NCBI RefSeq assembly: GCF_003123685.1
Contig: NZ_QCYJ01000107.1
Span: forward strand, 1 to 64,000
Direction: 5' to 3'
DNA from: Nocardia aurea
GTDB taxonomy: Bacteria; Actinomycetota; Actinomycetes; Mycobacteriales; Mycobacteriaceae
DNA length: 64,000 nt
Shown: in pieces, positions 25,833 to 33,993 of the stretch
How the letters are laid out: the number at the start of each line of letters is the position of its first letter
Position numbering within the stretch: position 1 is the first letter of the stretch
Translations under genes and position numbers: made by a program
The notes under the pieces: model-generated
Told to the model about the DNA's origin: nothing
Seen by the model: only the letters and a program-made list of their open reading frames with translations
Databases searched by the model: none

Positions 25833-27889
25833 CCAGCCGCGTCGACGTCTTGGCTCCGGACAGCCGGTTCCGTTGCGGCGGGAGTGAATACACGGTCGTC
25901 GAGGTGACCGGCACGGAGTTGAGGATCCGGAATGTCACGGGCGCCGAACGAATCGTCGCAGTTTCGCAGGTCCTCGCCGACCCCGGGTTCGCGTTGCTGG
26001 AGCAGCGGCGGCAGCCGCCGTTCCCGCCGTCGGCGGGGCTCACGGATCTGCCTTCGGAGGTCGCTGAGCAGGCACAGTGGTGGGAAGTCCACGTCATCGA
26101 GCTGCTTACTGGCCGTCGTCCTGATTCCTCGGCAGCCCCGATGAACCTCGATTACGACCCGTCCACGACGACGATGCGCCAACGCGAGCAGGCGAAGGTC
26201 CGCGAGCTCGCCGCGGCCGGGAGGCCGGTGAGCTTGAGAACAGTGCAGCGGATGCGCAGCGCCTACGAACGAGATGGCCTCTGGGCCTTGGTCGACGGTC
26301 GATTCGCGCGGCGGACATCGGCCACCGGACGGATCGATCCGCGCGTGGTCGAGGCGACCGCGGCGGCGATCGCAGAGGAAACCGATCGCTCGACCGGCAC
26401 CATCACCAGGTTGCGGCGGCGGGTCGGGCAACTGCTGATCGAGCTCCACGGACCGGCGGCGCCGCCCTTGCCGCCGGAGCGCACCTTCTATCGGCTGGTT
26501 GCGCGTCTGGCCGAGGGCCGGCACACCTTCGGTTCGGCGCGGACCCGCCGGTCGCTGGCCAAACAGCCCGAGGGTCCGTTCGGCACGGTCGTTGCGGCGA
26601 GGCCGGGAGAGGTCGTGCAGATCGATTCCACGCCGTTGGATGTTCGGGTCGTGCTCGAGGACGGCACGATCGATTCGGTCGAGCTGACGGGCATGGTCGA
26701 CTTGGCTACGCGCGCGGTTCCTGCGGCGGTGCTGCGTCCGTCGACGAAAGCGGTCGACGCGGCGCTGCTGCTGGCCCGGGCGTTGACACCGGAGCCGATG
26801 CGCCCGGGCTGGAGCGATGCGCTGCGGATGGCGCGGTCGGTGCTGCCCCACCACACCCTCACCGAGCTCGACCAACGCCTGGCCGACGCGGCGGCCAGGC
26901 CGGTGATCGCGCCGGAGACGATCGTGGTCGATCATGGCAAAGCCTTTCTCTCCCAGGCATTCCGATCGGCCTGCCGGTCGCTGGGCATCAGCCTGCAACC
27001 CGCTCACCCCGACACTCCCACCGACAAGCCGGTCATCGAACGCACGCTGGAATCGGTGAGCACCCTGTTCGCCCAATACGTCGCCGGTTACGTCGGTTCC
27101 TCGGTCGAACGCCGCGGCCGCAAAGCCGAACAGGCCGCGGTCTGGTCGATGATCGAGTTGCAGGCGCTGCTGGACGAATGGCTGGTCGCGGTCTGGGCCA
27201 ACCGGCCTCACGAGGGGCTGCGCGACCCGATCACCCCGGACACGGCACTGACGCCGAACGAGAAATACGCGGCTCTGGTCCGCCTCGCCGGCTACGTCCC
27301 CGTTCCGTTGTCGGCCGACGACTACATCGAACTGCTGCCCGCCACTTGGCGAGTCATCAATTCCTACGGGGTCCGGATCAATCGCCGCACCTACGACGAC
27401 GCCCGGCTGAATCCCTACCGCCGCCAGCATTCCGGCGTCACCGCCCACAACGGGCGCTGGGAGATCCACCACGACCCCTACGACGTTTCCAGGATCTGGG
27501 TCCGCAACCACCGTGACGGCGGCTGGATCAGCACCAACTGGACGCATCTGCGCACCTCCCCGGTCCCTTTCGGGGAGCTGGCCTGGCAGCATGCTCGCGA
27601 AGTCCTGTCCCAGCGCGGTCGTGACACCGCGACCGAAGCCGAAATCGCTGCCACCGCAGCTGATCTCCTCGACCGCGCCGAACGCGGCCCCGTCCCCGAC
27701 ACGCCCCGGTCACGACGCGACCGCAAAGTCGCCGGACGCACCAAGGCCACCCGCCGCGCGACATCACCGAACCCGCCCCGCGACAGCGACACCGACGAGC
27801 CGCCCGGCCCCGAGAAGGCCGAGACCGCGGCGAAGGTGATCCCGCTGGGGATCTTCGACCCCTTCGAGGAAGCGAGCAAACGCTGGTGA
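25829..27889 (+). CDS. TnsB/TniA-like DDE transposase, 686 aa
   Basis: This is the strand-transfer enzyme of the element. An N-terminal region of about 230 residues contains helix-turn-helix segments (SLRTVQRMRSAYERDGLWAL). The integrase core holds the DDE residues: VVQIDSTPLD near 265, IVVDHGKAF near 367, and KPVIERTLESV near 403, with the usual spacing of about 35 residues between the second Asp and the Glu. A Mu-type beta-barrel follows, and the tail is basic and rich in Ser, Arg and Pro. The ATG overlaps the TnsA stop (ATGA), so translation is coupled. Confidence 0.93.
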   Translation: MTSRVDVLAPDSRFRCGGSEYTVVEVTGTELRIRNVTGAERIVAVSQVLADPGFALLEQRRQPPFPPSAGLTDLPSEVAEQAQWWEVHVIELLTGRRPDSSAAPMNLDYDPSTTTMRQREQAKVRELAAAGRPVSLRTVQRMRSAYERDGLWALVDGRFARRTSATGRIDPRVVEATAAAIAEETDRSTGTITRLRRRVGQLLIELHGPAAPPLPPERTFYRLVARLAEGRHTFGSARTRRSLAKQPEGPFGTVVAARPGEVVQIDSTPLDVRVVLEDGTIDSVELTGMVDLATRAVPAAVLRPSTKAVDAALLLARALTPEPMRPGWSDALRMARSVLPHHTLTELDQRLADAAARPVIAPETIVVDHGKAFLSQAFRSACRSLGISLQPAHPDTPTDKPVIERTLESVSTLFAQYVAGYVGSSVERRGRKAEQAAVWSMIELQALLDEWLVAVWANRPHEGLRDPITPDTALTPNEKYAALVRLAGYVPVPLSADDYIELLPATWRVINSYGVRINRRTYDDARLNPYRRQHSGVTAHNGRWEIHHDPYDVSRIWVRNHRDGGWISTNWTHLRTSPVPFGELAWQHAREVLSQRGRDTATEAEIAATAADLLDRAERGPVPDTPRSRRDRKVAGRTKATRRATSPNPPRDSDTDEPPGPEKAETAAKVIPLGIFDPFEEASKRW

Positions 27890-28887
27890 CGACTACCGGA
27901 AACGAGCAGGTCACCGAACCGAGCCGACAGCTGACCACCCTGACCGGTTGGCGGGGGTTCACCCTCGATCACCCGACGATCCCGGACCTGCTGGCACAGA
28001 GCGACTGGACCGCGCTCGACTCCGAATCTCGCCACCGCTACGACGAGATCCGCATCGACTACCACACCCGGATGACGGTGATCGCGACAGCGACAGTGAA
28101 AGCCGTTGCGCAGAAAGGGCGACGGCTCACGCTGCTCAACCGGCACGCGATCAGCGCCCGGCGCGGTCTGATCCTGTCCGGCGCCGCGGGCACCGGAAAG
28201 ACCACCGCTATCACCCAGTTCGGCAAGATGCACGAAGTCGCCGACCGGCAGCGACATCCCCATCGCAGCGACCGCATCCCGGTCCTCTATGTCACCGTCC
28301 CACCGGCGGCGACCCCGCGCATGCTCGCCGCGGAATTCGCCCGGTTCCTCGGTCTGCCGGTCACCCAGCGCGCGAACCTGACCGACATCATCGAAGCCGT
28401 CTGCGGGGTTTGCTGCGACACCGGCACCAGCGTCGTGATCTGCGATGAGCTGCACAATATTTCACTGGCCACCCGCGCCGGAGCCGAAGTCTCCGACACG
28501 TTGAAATACTTCTCCGAACGGATCCCGGCCACCTTCGTCTATTCCGGCATCAACGTCGAACGCGAAGGACTGTTCACCGGCACCCGCGGCGAGCAGATCG
28601 CCGGACGCCACACTCTGCTGCGCACCGTCGGATATCCCTGCACCGACGACTGGCGCGGGGTCGTCGCCTCGATCGAGAACACTCTGCGCCTCCATGAGCA
28701 CCGACCTGGAACGCTTACCGATCTCGCTTGCTACCTGCACCAGCGCACCGCGGGCATGATCGGCAGCCTTTCGGCACTGATCCGCGAAGCCGCCCTGGAA
28801 GCCATCCTCACCGGCACTGAAACCATCACCAAAGCCAGCCTCGACACCATCGACCTCGACCACGCCGCCCACACCGAATCCACCTAA
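27886..28887 (+). CDS. TnsC/TniB-like AAA ATPase, 333 aa
   Basis: The ATPase links target choice to the transposase. Walker A is GAAGTGKTT near residue 100 and Walker B is VVICDELHN near 184-192. ATFVYSGINVE and a sensor-type GRHTLLRTVGY follow. The GTG at 27886 overlaps the TnsB stop as GTGA. Length and order after TnsB are typical of Tn7- and Tn5053-like systems. Confidence 0.92.
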   Translation: MTTTGNEQVTEPSRQLTTLTGWRGFTLDHPTIPDLLAQSDWTALDSESRHRYDEIRIDYHTRMTVIATATVKAVAQKGRRLTLLNRHAISARRGLILSGAAGTGKTTAITQFGKMHEVADRQRHPHRSDRIPVLYVTVPPAATPRMLAAEFARFLGLPVTQRANLTDIIEAVCGVCCDTGTSVVICDELHNISLATRAGAEVSDTLKYFSERIPATFVYSGINVEREGLFTGTRGEQIAGRHTLLRTVGYPCTDDWRGVVASIENTLRLHEHRPGTLTDLACYLHQRTAGMIGSLSALIREAALEAILTGTETITKASLDTIDLDHAAHTEST

Positions 28888-28906
28888 AAGCAACCACTTT
28901 CAATCG

Positions 28907-30178
28907 ATGACCACCCTGACCAATCCCGCAGCGCTGCCGGTCCAGCCTCGGCCACGCCCTGGGGAGACCGCGGAATCGTTCGTGATCCGTCTCGCCGTCG
29001 CCAACCACCTCAAACCCAGCTATCTGCGCCGCCACATCACCCCGGGACGACGGGGAATGGGCGGCATCGATCCGGACAAACTCGCCACCGTCAGCGGCCG
29101 CACCACACCGGTTGTCCTGCACATCTTCCCCGAACTGGCCGCCCGGCGACGACAACCCAAGCGCCCTGGCATCGTCGCCGAACAACGAAAACGCAAGCAG
29201 CGCAACGACGAAGCCAAACACCAGCTCTATGCGGCCATCCGCCGCGACGCTCTCGCGGGCATGTCGGGCAGAGCCATCGAACGCAAGCATCAGGTCGGCC
29301 GGCGAACCGTCCAGGCCGCACTGCGATCACCGAACCCGCCCACACGCAAGGAATATCCCCGTCGCGAGCGCCCCGGGTTGCGAGGATTGGAACCACACAT
29401 CGACGCCCTTCTCGCCGACGCACCGTTGATCTCCATCCGGGAGATCTGGGAATGTCTGCTCGACGACCACCACGCGGCCGTCACCTATCAAGCCGTCCAC
29501 GACTATGTCTTCAGCCGCCGCGGCCCGACGCCCCGGCCACCTCTGCCGGTCAGCGGACATTCCGCCACCATGGAAGACATGTTTGAGCCCTCCGGCGCCA
29601 CCGAACACTTTGATGAAACCATCACTGGCCAGGTCATTCTCCTCAACGGCGTGTCGAGTTCAGGAAAGTCCAGCCTCGCGCGCCAACTGCAGCTCGACCT
29701 CGAACGCCCCTTCTTCCACATGGGCATCGACATGATCGGCGCGATGCGCTCACAAACCCGAACCCACGAACTCGACCCGACCGAACTCGCCGCAGTCCTC
29801 AAACGAACCCGAGCTGGATTTCACCGAGCCGTCGCCGGAATGGCCCACGCAGGCAACGACATCATCATGGACCACGTGCTCAGCGAGCCCTGGCGGCTGA
29901 GCGACTGCCTGACCATTCTGGCCGGCATCGACGTCGTCCTCATCGGCGTCCACTGCTCGGCCGACGAACTACAGCGCCGCGAACAGCAACGCGGGGACCG
30001 CCCGATCGGCACCGCCGCCCAGCAGATCGAATCCGTCCACGCCCACGCAATCTATGACCTCGAAGTCGACACCAGCAGCGCCGCCATCGAGGACTGCTCC
30101 GCCCAGATCAAGAAGTTCCTCGACCAAACCCCACCACCGCGGGCATTCGATCAACTTCGAGCCATATCGAAGCTCTGA
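28907..30178 (+). CDS. TniQ/HTH-like protein fused to a chloramphenicol-phosphotransferase-like kinase, 423 aa
   Basis: The start (MTTLTNPAALPVQPRPRPGE, then TAESFVIRLAVANHLKPSYL) resembles the N-terminus of TniQ target-selection proteins. Residues 80-215 hold a basic stretch and two helix-turn-helix-like segments (MSGRAIERKHQVGRRTVQAA; ISIREIWECLL with TYQAVHDYVFSRRG). From about 240 a P-loop kinase begins (GQVILLNGVSSSGKSSLARQ), followed by FFHMGIDMIGAM, VVLIGVHCSADELQRREQQR and a C-terminal helix, as in the chloramphenicol phosphotransferase family. The gene follows TnsC after 19 bases. It may be a target selector with a fused kinase, or a remnant of TniQ joined to cargo. Confidence 0.7.
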   Translation: MTTLTNPAALPVQPRPRPGETAESFVIRLAVANHLKPSYLRRHITPGRRGMGGIDPDKLATVSGRTTPVVLHIFPELAARRRQPKRPGIVAEQRKRKQRNDEAKHQLYAAIRRDALAGMSGRAIERKHQVGRRTVQAALRSPNPPTRKEYPRRERPGLRGLEPHIDALLADAPLISIREIWECLLDDHHAAVTYQAVHDYVFSRRGPTPRPPLPVSGHSATMEDMFEPSGATEHFDETITGQVILLNGVSSSGKSSLARQLQLDLERPFFHMGIDMIGAMRSQTRTHELDPTELAAVLKRTRAGFHRAVAGMAHAGNDIIMDHVLSEPWRLSDCLTILAGIDVVLIGVHCSADELQRREQQRGDRPIGTAAQQIESVHAHAIYDLEVDTSSAAIEDCSAQIKKFLDQTPPPRAFDQLRAISKL

Positions 30179-30182
30179 TTTA

Positions 30183-30234
30183 CGTCAACAATCTGGCAGA
30201 AAACCAGCCCAGCCTTCTGCCACATACATGACGC
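30183..30234. repeat. Right-end repeats resembling TnsB-binding sites
   Basis: Near the right end, 30183-30199 contains an inverted copy (reverse complement CTGCCAGATTGTTGACG) and 30215-30234 a direct copy (TTCTGCCACATACATGACGC). Both keep TGCCA and TGACG of the left-end repeats. The mixed orientation makes this less certain than the left end. Confidence 0.45.
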
Positions 30235-30256
30235 ACCCCTGATCACGGCCCGAACG

Positions 30257-30874
30257 CTACGACACGTCAACTGGCATCGGACAGTAGCGGCCGCTGCCCT
30301 TGCAGGCGGTGATGTTGAGGAAGAAGCGTTGGTCGAAGTAGTCGGTGGTGATGTCGCTGTTGTCGTGGTTGTAGGCGTTGGCCAGCGCGCGCAGCGCCCG
30401 GCCCAGATCGCGTAGGGCCTGGCTCGGCCAGTCCGCGACATGGCCGGTGTGGTGGCGGTCTTCGCGTACCCATCCCCATTCGTCGGGAATGTCGCGGATC
30501 GTGATGGTGATCGACCCGTGCCTGGAGGTGGTGACAGCGAAGCGGATCTCGGCGGGCGCGTCGCCGATGGGGTCGTAGAGCTTCACCTCGCCATGCTGGC
30601 CGATCTTGCCCGCGACCTTGTGCAGGGTCTTGATCTCCTCCCGGATCGCCTTGGAGATCACCGAGGTCGCACAGAAACGAGGGACCTCGGTGTACTTCGC
30701 GCCGTACCAGGTGGGATCGATATAGTCCGAACGCGTCGGGGTGTCCTGTTGGTCGAGTAGTCGTGCCAGCATCGCCCGCGCGACTTCACGTTCGTAGTCC
30801 GGAGTCCGTGGGTGATCGATCAGGGCTTTGAGGGCATCGAGCCTGCCAGGGCGAGCCTCGCTGGTCGAGGGCAT
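30257..30874 (-). CDS. Hypothetical protein, 205 aa, 3' end overlaps the transposon end
   Basis: An AAGGAG site precedes the ATG at 30874 (MPSTSEARPGRLDALKALID). Helices in the first third (YEREVARAMLARLLDQQ) are followed by a beta-rich domain (VKLYDPIGDAPAEIRFAVTT, GSITITIRDIPDEWGWV) and TTDYFDQRFFLNITACKGSG. If the transposon ends at 30269, the last three residues and stop codon come from the element, so the original C-terminus was cut off. It is paired with the DUF4192-like gene upstream. Function unknown. Confidence 0.65.
   Translation of the reverse strand: MPSTSEARPGRLDALKALIDHPRTPDYEREVARAMLARLLDQQDTPTRSDYIDPTWYGAKYTEVPRFCATSVISKAIREEIKTLHKVAGKIGQHGEVKLYDPIGDAPAEIRFAVTTSRHGSITITIRDIPDEWGWVREDRHHTGHVADWPSQALRDLGRALRALANAYNHDNSDITTDYFDQRFFLNITACKGSGRYCPMPVDVS
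30270..30274. repeat. Candidate 5-bp target duplication, right copy (ACTGG)
   Basis: This matches ACTGG at 24901-24905 and follows the candidate right end. It lies inside the 3' end of the 205-aa gene. Confidence 0.5.
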
Positions 30875-30885
30875 GGAGAGTCTCC

Positions 30886-31482
30886 TTACCGAGAGTCCAA
30901 GGGCTGATCGATAGTGACGCCGACGTCGGTGGCGGCCGCGGCGGCCAATCGTGCGATCCGGGGCAGAGTCGTCGGTGGAAGAACACCCTTGTAGACGGCA
31001 TCGAGCAGTCGGGCAGTCACGTGCCCGGGATCGGCCCCGAGTGCGATCGACAGCGAGGTCTGGGCGAGGACGGTGTCGCCGCGTAGGAATGCGCTGTAGC
31101 ACAGCAGGACCGCGGGATTGGCGCGGTGCGTGCCGGTGAGAACGCGGGTCAACAGCGTCCACAATGCCTCGGCCTCGTGGGCGTGCTCGCCGGTGGCGGT
31201 CGCGGGCAGGCACTGCGACACCGCCGGAATACTCAGCACCGCACCCAACCGCGCGAGATCGGCTGCGGGCAGGGCGGTGCCGTCGGCGAGCGCGGCGATG
31301 GCGTGCAGCACTAGTTCGAGGTCGCGGCCGTCGTAGCCGGACTCTTCATCCTCGTATTGGATCTGGGCGCGGCGTCGGAACACCTCGGCGAGAGCCTCGG
31401 GCAGCGCCGCCGACACCATGTCGGCGAGCGCGGGATCCGGTGCCGATCCGGCTCGAGGGAACAGCGGGTCGGGCGCAGTCAT
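30886..31482 (-). CDS. DUF4192-like protein, short form, 198 aa
   Basis: The C-terminal half resembles DUF4192: PAVLLCYSAFLRGDTVLAQT, then SIALGADPGHVTARLLDAVY and a final LPRIARLAAAAAT. Full-length actinobacterial members are about 330-380 residues, so this is a short version with a different N-terminus. An AGGGAG site precedes the ATG. It lies 11 bases upstream of the 205-aa gene. The function of DUF4192 is not established. Confidence 0.75.
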   Translation of the reverse strand: MTAPDPLFPRAGSAPDPALADMVSAALPEALAEVFRRRAQIQYEDEESGYDGRDLELVLHAIAALADGTALPAADLARLGAVLSIPAVSQCLPATATGEHAHEAEALWTLLTRVLTGTHRANPAVLLCYSAFLRGDTVLAQTSLSIALGADPGHVTARLLDAVYKGVLPPTTLPRIARLAAAAATDVGVTIDQPLDSR

Positions 31483-31614
31483 CGAAACTCCCTACTGGTG
31501 GTGGAATGGGAATCGGGTGGGCCTATGGCTTCGGTGTCGTGGGGCGCGGTTACAGTGGCCGGGTGGGCCTGGTTCGGCAGGCTGCGAGTGTCGGGTGACT
31601 TGTGGGGAGTCGTT

Positions 31615-32202
31615 GTGGCCGTGATGTTTTCCTGTCCGACATGGTGCGTGGACCACCGAGACCCACCGCCCGGTGATCCGCGGGATGGGGGTGCGCACTA
31701 CGGTCCCGAACTCGCGGTCAATCTGTACGACCACCTCGCGTTCGACACGACACGCCAGGTGTGGATCCAGTCGAGCGCTCATGATCGTGAGGGACACCGC
31801 CACAGCCTGATCGGTCTGATCGACCCGCACGGCGTGGGCGTCGAGTTGAGCTCCGTCGACGCGCGCCGAGTCGCGCGGATCCTGATTCTGGGCGCGGATC
31901 TGGTGTTGGCGCCCGCCGACGGACCTTGTCCGTCGTGGTGCCTCGGTCACACCGAAGTCGGCCACGAGCTCGGTCTCGTGGCGGTGGAGCATCGCGGACC
32001 GTTCATGGTGGTGCGCCACCCGCATCCCTACACCTGCGGTGTCGCGATCGCGGTGCGAGTGAGCGCGTTCGATCTCGATGATCGCCGCGAGCTGTGTCTG
32101 GAGTTGATCACCCACGGGCTCGCCACCGACCTGACCGGGAGCGAGGCATGCAAGATCGCTGCCCATTTGCTCAACGCTGCCGACCAGATCGACGCCGGTT
32201 AA
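31615..32202 (+). CDS. DUF6907-like Cys-His protein, 195 aa
   Basis: Two copies of a CPxWCxxH motif (CPTWCVDH near residue 8 and CPSWCLGH near 107) suggest a duplicated metal or thiol module, as in DUF6907 proteins of actinobacteria. The later half has VAIAVRVSAFDLDDRRELCL. The GTG at 31615 lies five bases past GGGGAG; in-frame GTG 31621 and ATG 31624 are less well spaced. It is divergent from the DUF4192-like gene. Function unknown. Confidence 0.75.
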   Translation: MAVMFSCPTWCVDHRDPPPGDPRDGGAHYGPELAVNLYDHLAFDTTRQVWIQSSAHDREGHRHSLIGLIDPHGVGVELSSVDARRVARILILGADLVLAPADGPCPSWCLGHTEVGHELGLVAVEHRGPFMVVRHPHPYTCGVAIAVRVSAFDLDDRRELCLELITHGLATDLTGSEACKIAAHLLNAADQIDAG

Positions 32203-32323
32203 CCACGCTGCCACAGCTTCGTCAGGACAGCGCCGAGCGCACGCTTGGTGGTGTGAAAGAGGCGTAGCCTGGTGGGCGGACGGATCAGCGGGCTGACTCA
32301 ACGAATGTTTGTGAGGTTCAGCG

Positions 32324-32863
32324 ATGTCGTCGCGTCGTCTGCCGCGGTCTCCGCGGAATTCTGCATCACCGGAACTGGTCGAGCGCCTGGAACGCTCGCG
32401 TGAACGGGTGCGTCAGCGCCGCGTGCTCGCGCGTCAACGTGAACAGACCATCGCCGCGGCGGTGCGGCGTTACCTGCAAGCCTGGCAGGCGATCACCGCG
32501 TGCGAGGCCGCTCGTGATCGTGAGGTCGCGGATCTGCGCGATCGGATCAGCGCGGTCCAGGATCGCGCCACCGAGGAGATCACGCGGCTACATGCCGACC
32601 AGGCCGCAACTGCCGCTCTCATCCGTGACCAGGGGCAGAGCGATGACGACGTCGCCGACCTGCTCGAGATTTCCGCGAAGCAAGCCCGCCAGCTGATCAG
32701 CACGGCACGCGCACACGCCAGCGACCCCCAACCATCCCGAGCAAGCTCGCAGGAGGTTCCTCGGGCACGAAGGCAGGCTCCTCCGGGATCAGGAAGCAGA
32801 GAATTTCCCACGCCCGGGGCTGATTTCGGGGCCGGCCCTGTCGATCGAGGCTCGTCTGATTGA
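32324..32863 (+). CDS. Coiled-coil/HTH hypothetical protein, 179 aa
   Basis: A GAGG site precedes the ATG. Residues 15-95 form a long helical, probably coiled-coil region with many Arg, Glu and Ala. A helix-turn-helix-like segment follows (GQSDDDVADLLEISAKQARQ). The tail is low-complexity, rich in Ser, Pro and Arg. This layout fits a small DNA-binding regulator, but no family was recognised. Confidence 0.65.
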   Translation: MSSRRLPRSPRNSASPELVERLERSRERVRQRRVLARQREQTIAAAVRRYLQAWQAITACEAARDREVADLRDRISAVQDRATEEITRLHADQAATAALIRDQGQSDDDVADLLEISAKQARQLISTARAHASDPQPSRASSQEVPRARRQAPPGSGSREFPTPGADFGAGPVDRGSSD

Positions 32864-32899
32864 CCCCTGCACGGGGTGTTCGTCCGCCGTGATGTCGGG

Positions 32900-33502
32900 T
32901 TACAGGTTGTGGAATCCCGCCGCCTCCCACACCAACCACCGGAACTGCTGCGGGGTGACCGGCTGCCGGGCGGGCACACCGGGGGCGGGGGAGTACGGCC
33001 AGGACGCGAGACCGCAGCGGTGGCAGTAGAACCCGGCCGCCCACACGGCGTGCGCGCGGGGTCGACCGGCCGCGATGCGGGCGTTGAGGCGGCGGCGACT
33101 TCGGGCACCCAGCAACAGTGCAGCCGCTGGAATGCCCACCGTGAACGGGACCGCCATCGTCCCGATGAAGGTGACGATATCGTGAGGATTTTCCGGGCGC
33201 AGAAACTCGAAGATACTCCCGAGGGAGATCAACGGCAGGATCAGCAGCAGCACACCGAAAAAGGTGAGACGGCCCGTGCGAACCTGAGCGGGACCGCGGT
33301 CGAACACGCGAGCCAGCGCGCTGGTGTGTGCGCGTTGCATGGTCGCGGTACCGACCACAGGCACCAGTCCACCGGCCGAGACACCGACCCCGGAATACAG
33401 GCCGGACCCGTAGCTCGTAGACAGGCCATCGGCGCACAGAGCGGGGACGCTCTGCACCAGATCGAGCCGATGGCATTGCGGGCAGGTGATGTCGAGGTCC
33501 AT
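32900..33502 (-). CDS. Membrane protein with terminal zinc ribbons, 200 aa
   Basis: The protein starts MDLDITCPQCHRLDLVQSVP, a zinc-ribbon half, and near the C-terminus has YCHRCGLASWPY, the likely partner. Between them lie two hydrophobic segments, about residues 80-98 (FFGVLLLILPLISLGSIF) and 109-133. The ribbons may face the cytoplasm. A GGAGGGGG site precedes the ATG. The gene follows directly after the stop of the 43-aa gene. Its role is unknown. Confidence 0.7.
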   Translation of the reverse strand: MDLDITCPQCHRLDLVQSVPALCADGLSTSYGSGLYSGVGVSAGGLVPVVGTATMQRAHTSALARVFDRGPAQVRTGRLTFFGVLLLILPLISLGSIFEFLRPENPHDIVTFIGTMAVPFTVGIPAAALLLGARSRRRLNARIAAGRPRAHAVWAAGFYCHRCGLASWPYSPAPGVPARQPVTPQQFRWLVWEAAGFHNL

Positions 33503-33634
33503 TCAAGGATCCCCCTCCGAAACAATCGCGCCAGGAGTGCGCGTCTGTGGTGCAGGTGCCGTCAATAGATCCTCTCCTTGGTATCCAAGCGGTTGCTGGC
33601 TCTGTTGTCGAGGGCTGAACGACCTCTGATTCAT
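33503..33634 (-). CDS. Very small protein, 43 aa, upstream of the membrane protein
   Basis: A GAAGGA site precedes the ATG at 33634 (MNQRSFSPRQQSQQPLGYQG). The product is rich in Gln, Ser and Pro and has no fold features. Its stop codon abuts the ATG of the membrane protein, so it may be a leader peptide that couples translation, or a small partner. Confidence 0.5.
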   Translation of the reverse strand: MNQRSFSPRQQSQQPLGYQGEDLLTAPAPQTRTPGAIVSEGDP

Positions 33635-33989
33635 GGAGATTCCTTCGGAATCGAGTCGGTGAGCGGGGTTGTGGATCAGAACGGCGCTGCCGCGCGGTCC
33701 TGTTGACCGATCGGATCGCGCGCAGACATTCAGGGGTACAGCTAGGCCCGTCGTGGTGGATCGGCCGCGCACGGGGATTCGGCGCAGTAGTGGGATGGCG
33801 CCGAAGTTGTAGTGCGGCAACCACAAAGGATGTCCCGACAGGGACTCACCGGCGAAATGCAGACGAATTGGATGCTCGCAGAGCTGCTTTCAGTGGCGAC
33901 TGTGGTCGATCACACCATTCGGCCAGATGTGACCGCGCCTCGGAGACGGCAAGAATAGACGGCAATGGACAGATTAGCGAGTAGGGGCA
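33635..33989. other. Intergenic, no gene supported
   Basis: This gap of about 355 bases lies between the small gene and the insertion sequence. It likely holds the promoter of the two genes to its left. No intact gene was recognised. Confidence 0.4.
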
Positions 33990-33993
33990 CTAG

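Larger units (their letters stand above)
24906..30269. mobile_element. Tn7-like transposon (TnsA/B/C plus TniQ-kinase fusion), about 5.4 kb
   Basis: Four plus-strand genes for TnsA-, TnsB- and TnsC-like proteins and a fused fourth protein lie together with 4-base overlaps between the first three. The proposed left end reads TGTCGAGATTCGTGACAG and the right end, inverted, reads TGACGTGTCG; they share TG and five of the first seven bases. Both ends are flanked by ACTGG. Short repeats resembling TnsB sites lie inside each end. The element interrupts an otherwise continuous minus-strand gene array, which supports insertion. The exact ends are inferred. Confidence 0.65.

Noticed and set aside
25760..27592. 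610-codon minus-strand open frame opposite the TnsB-like gene
   Set aside because: The plus strand carries the complete DDE transposase. The minus frame is Arg/Gly-rich without any domain.
30263..30276. Inverted match to the left-end repeat (TGCCAGTTGACGTG on the minus strand) as a TnsB site
   Set aside because: It straddles the proposed junction and target duplication, so the match is probably chance. It was kept out of the list of right-end sites.
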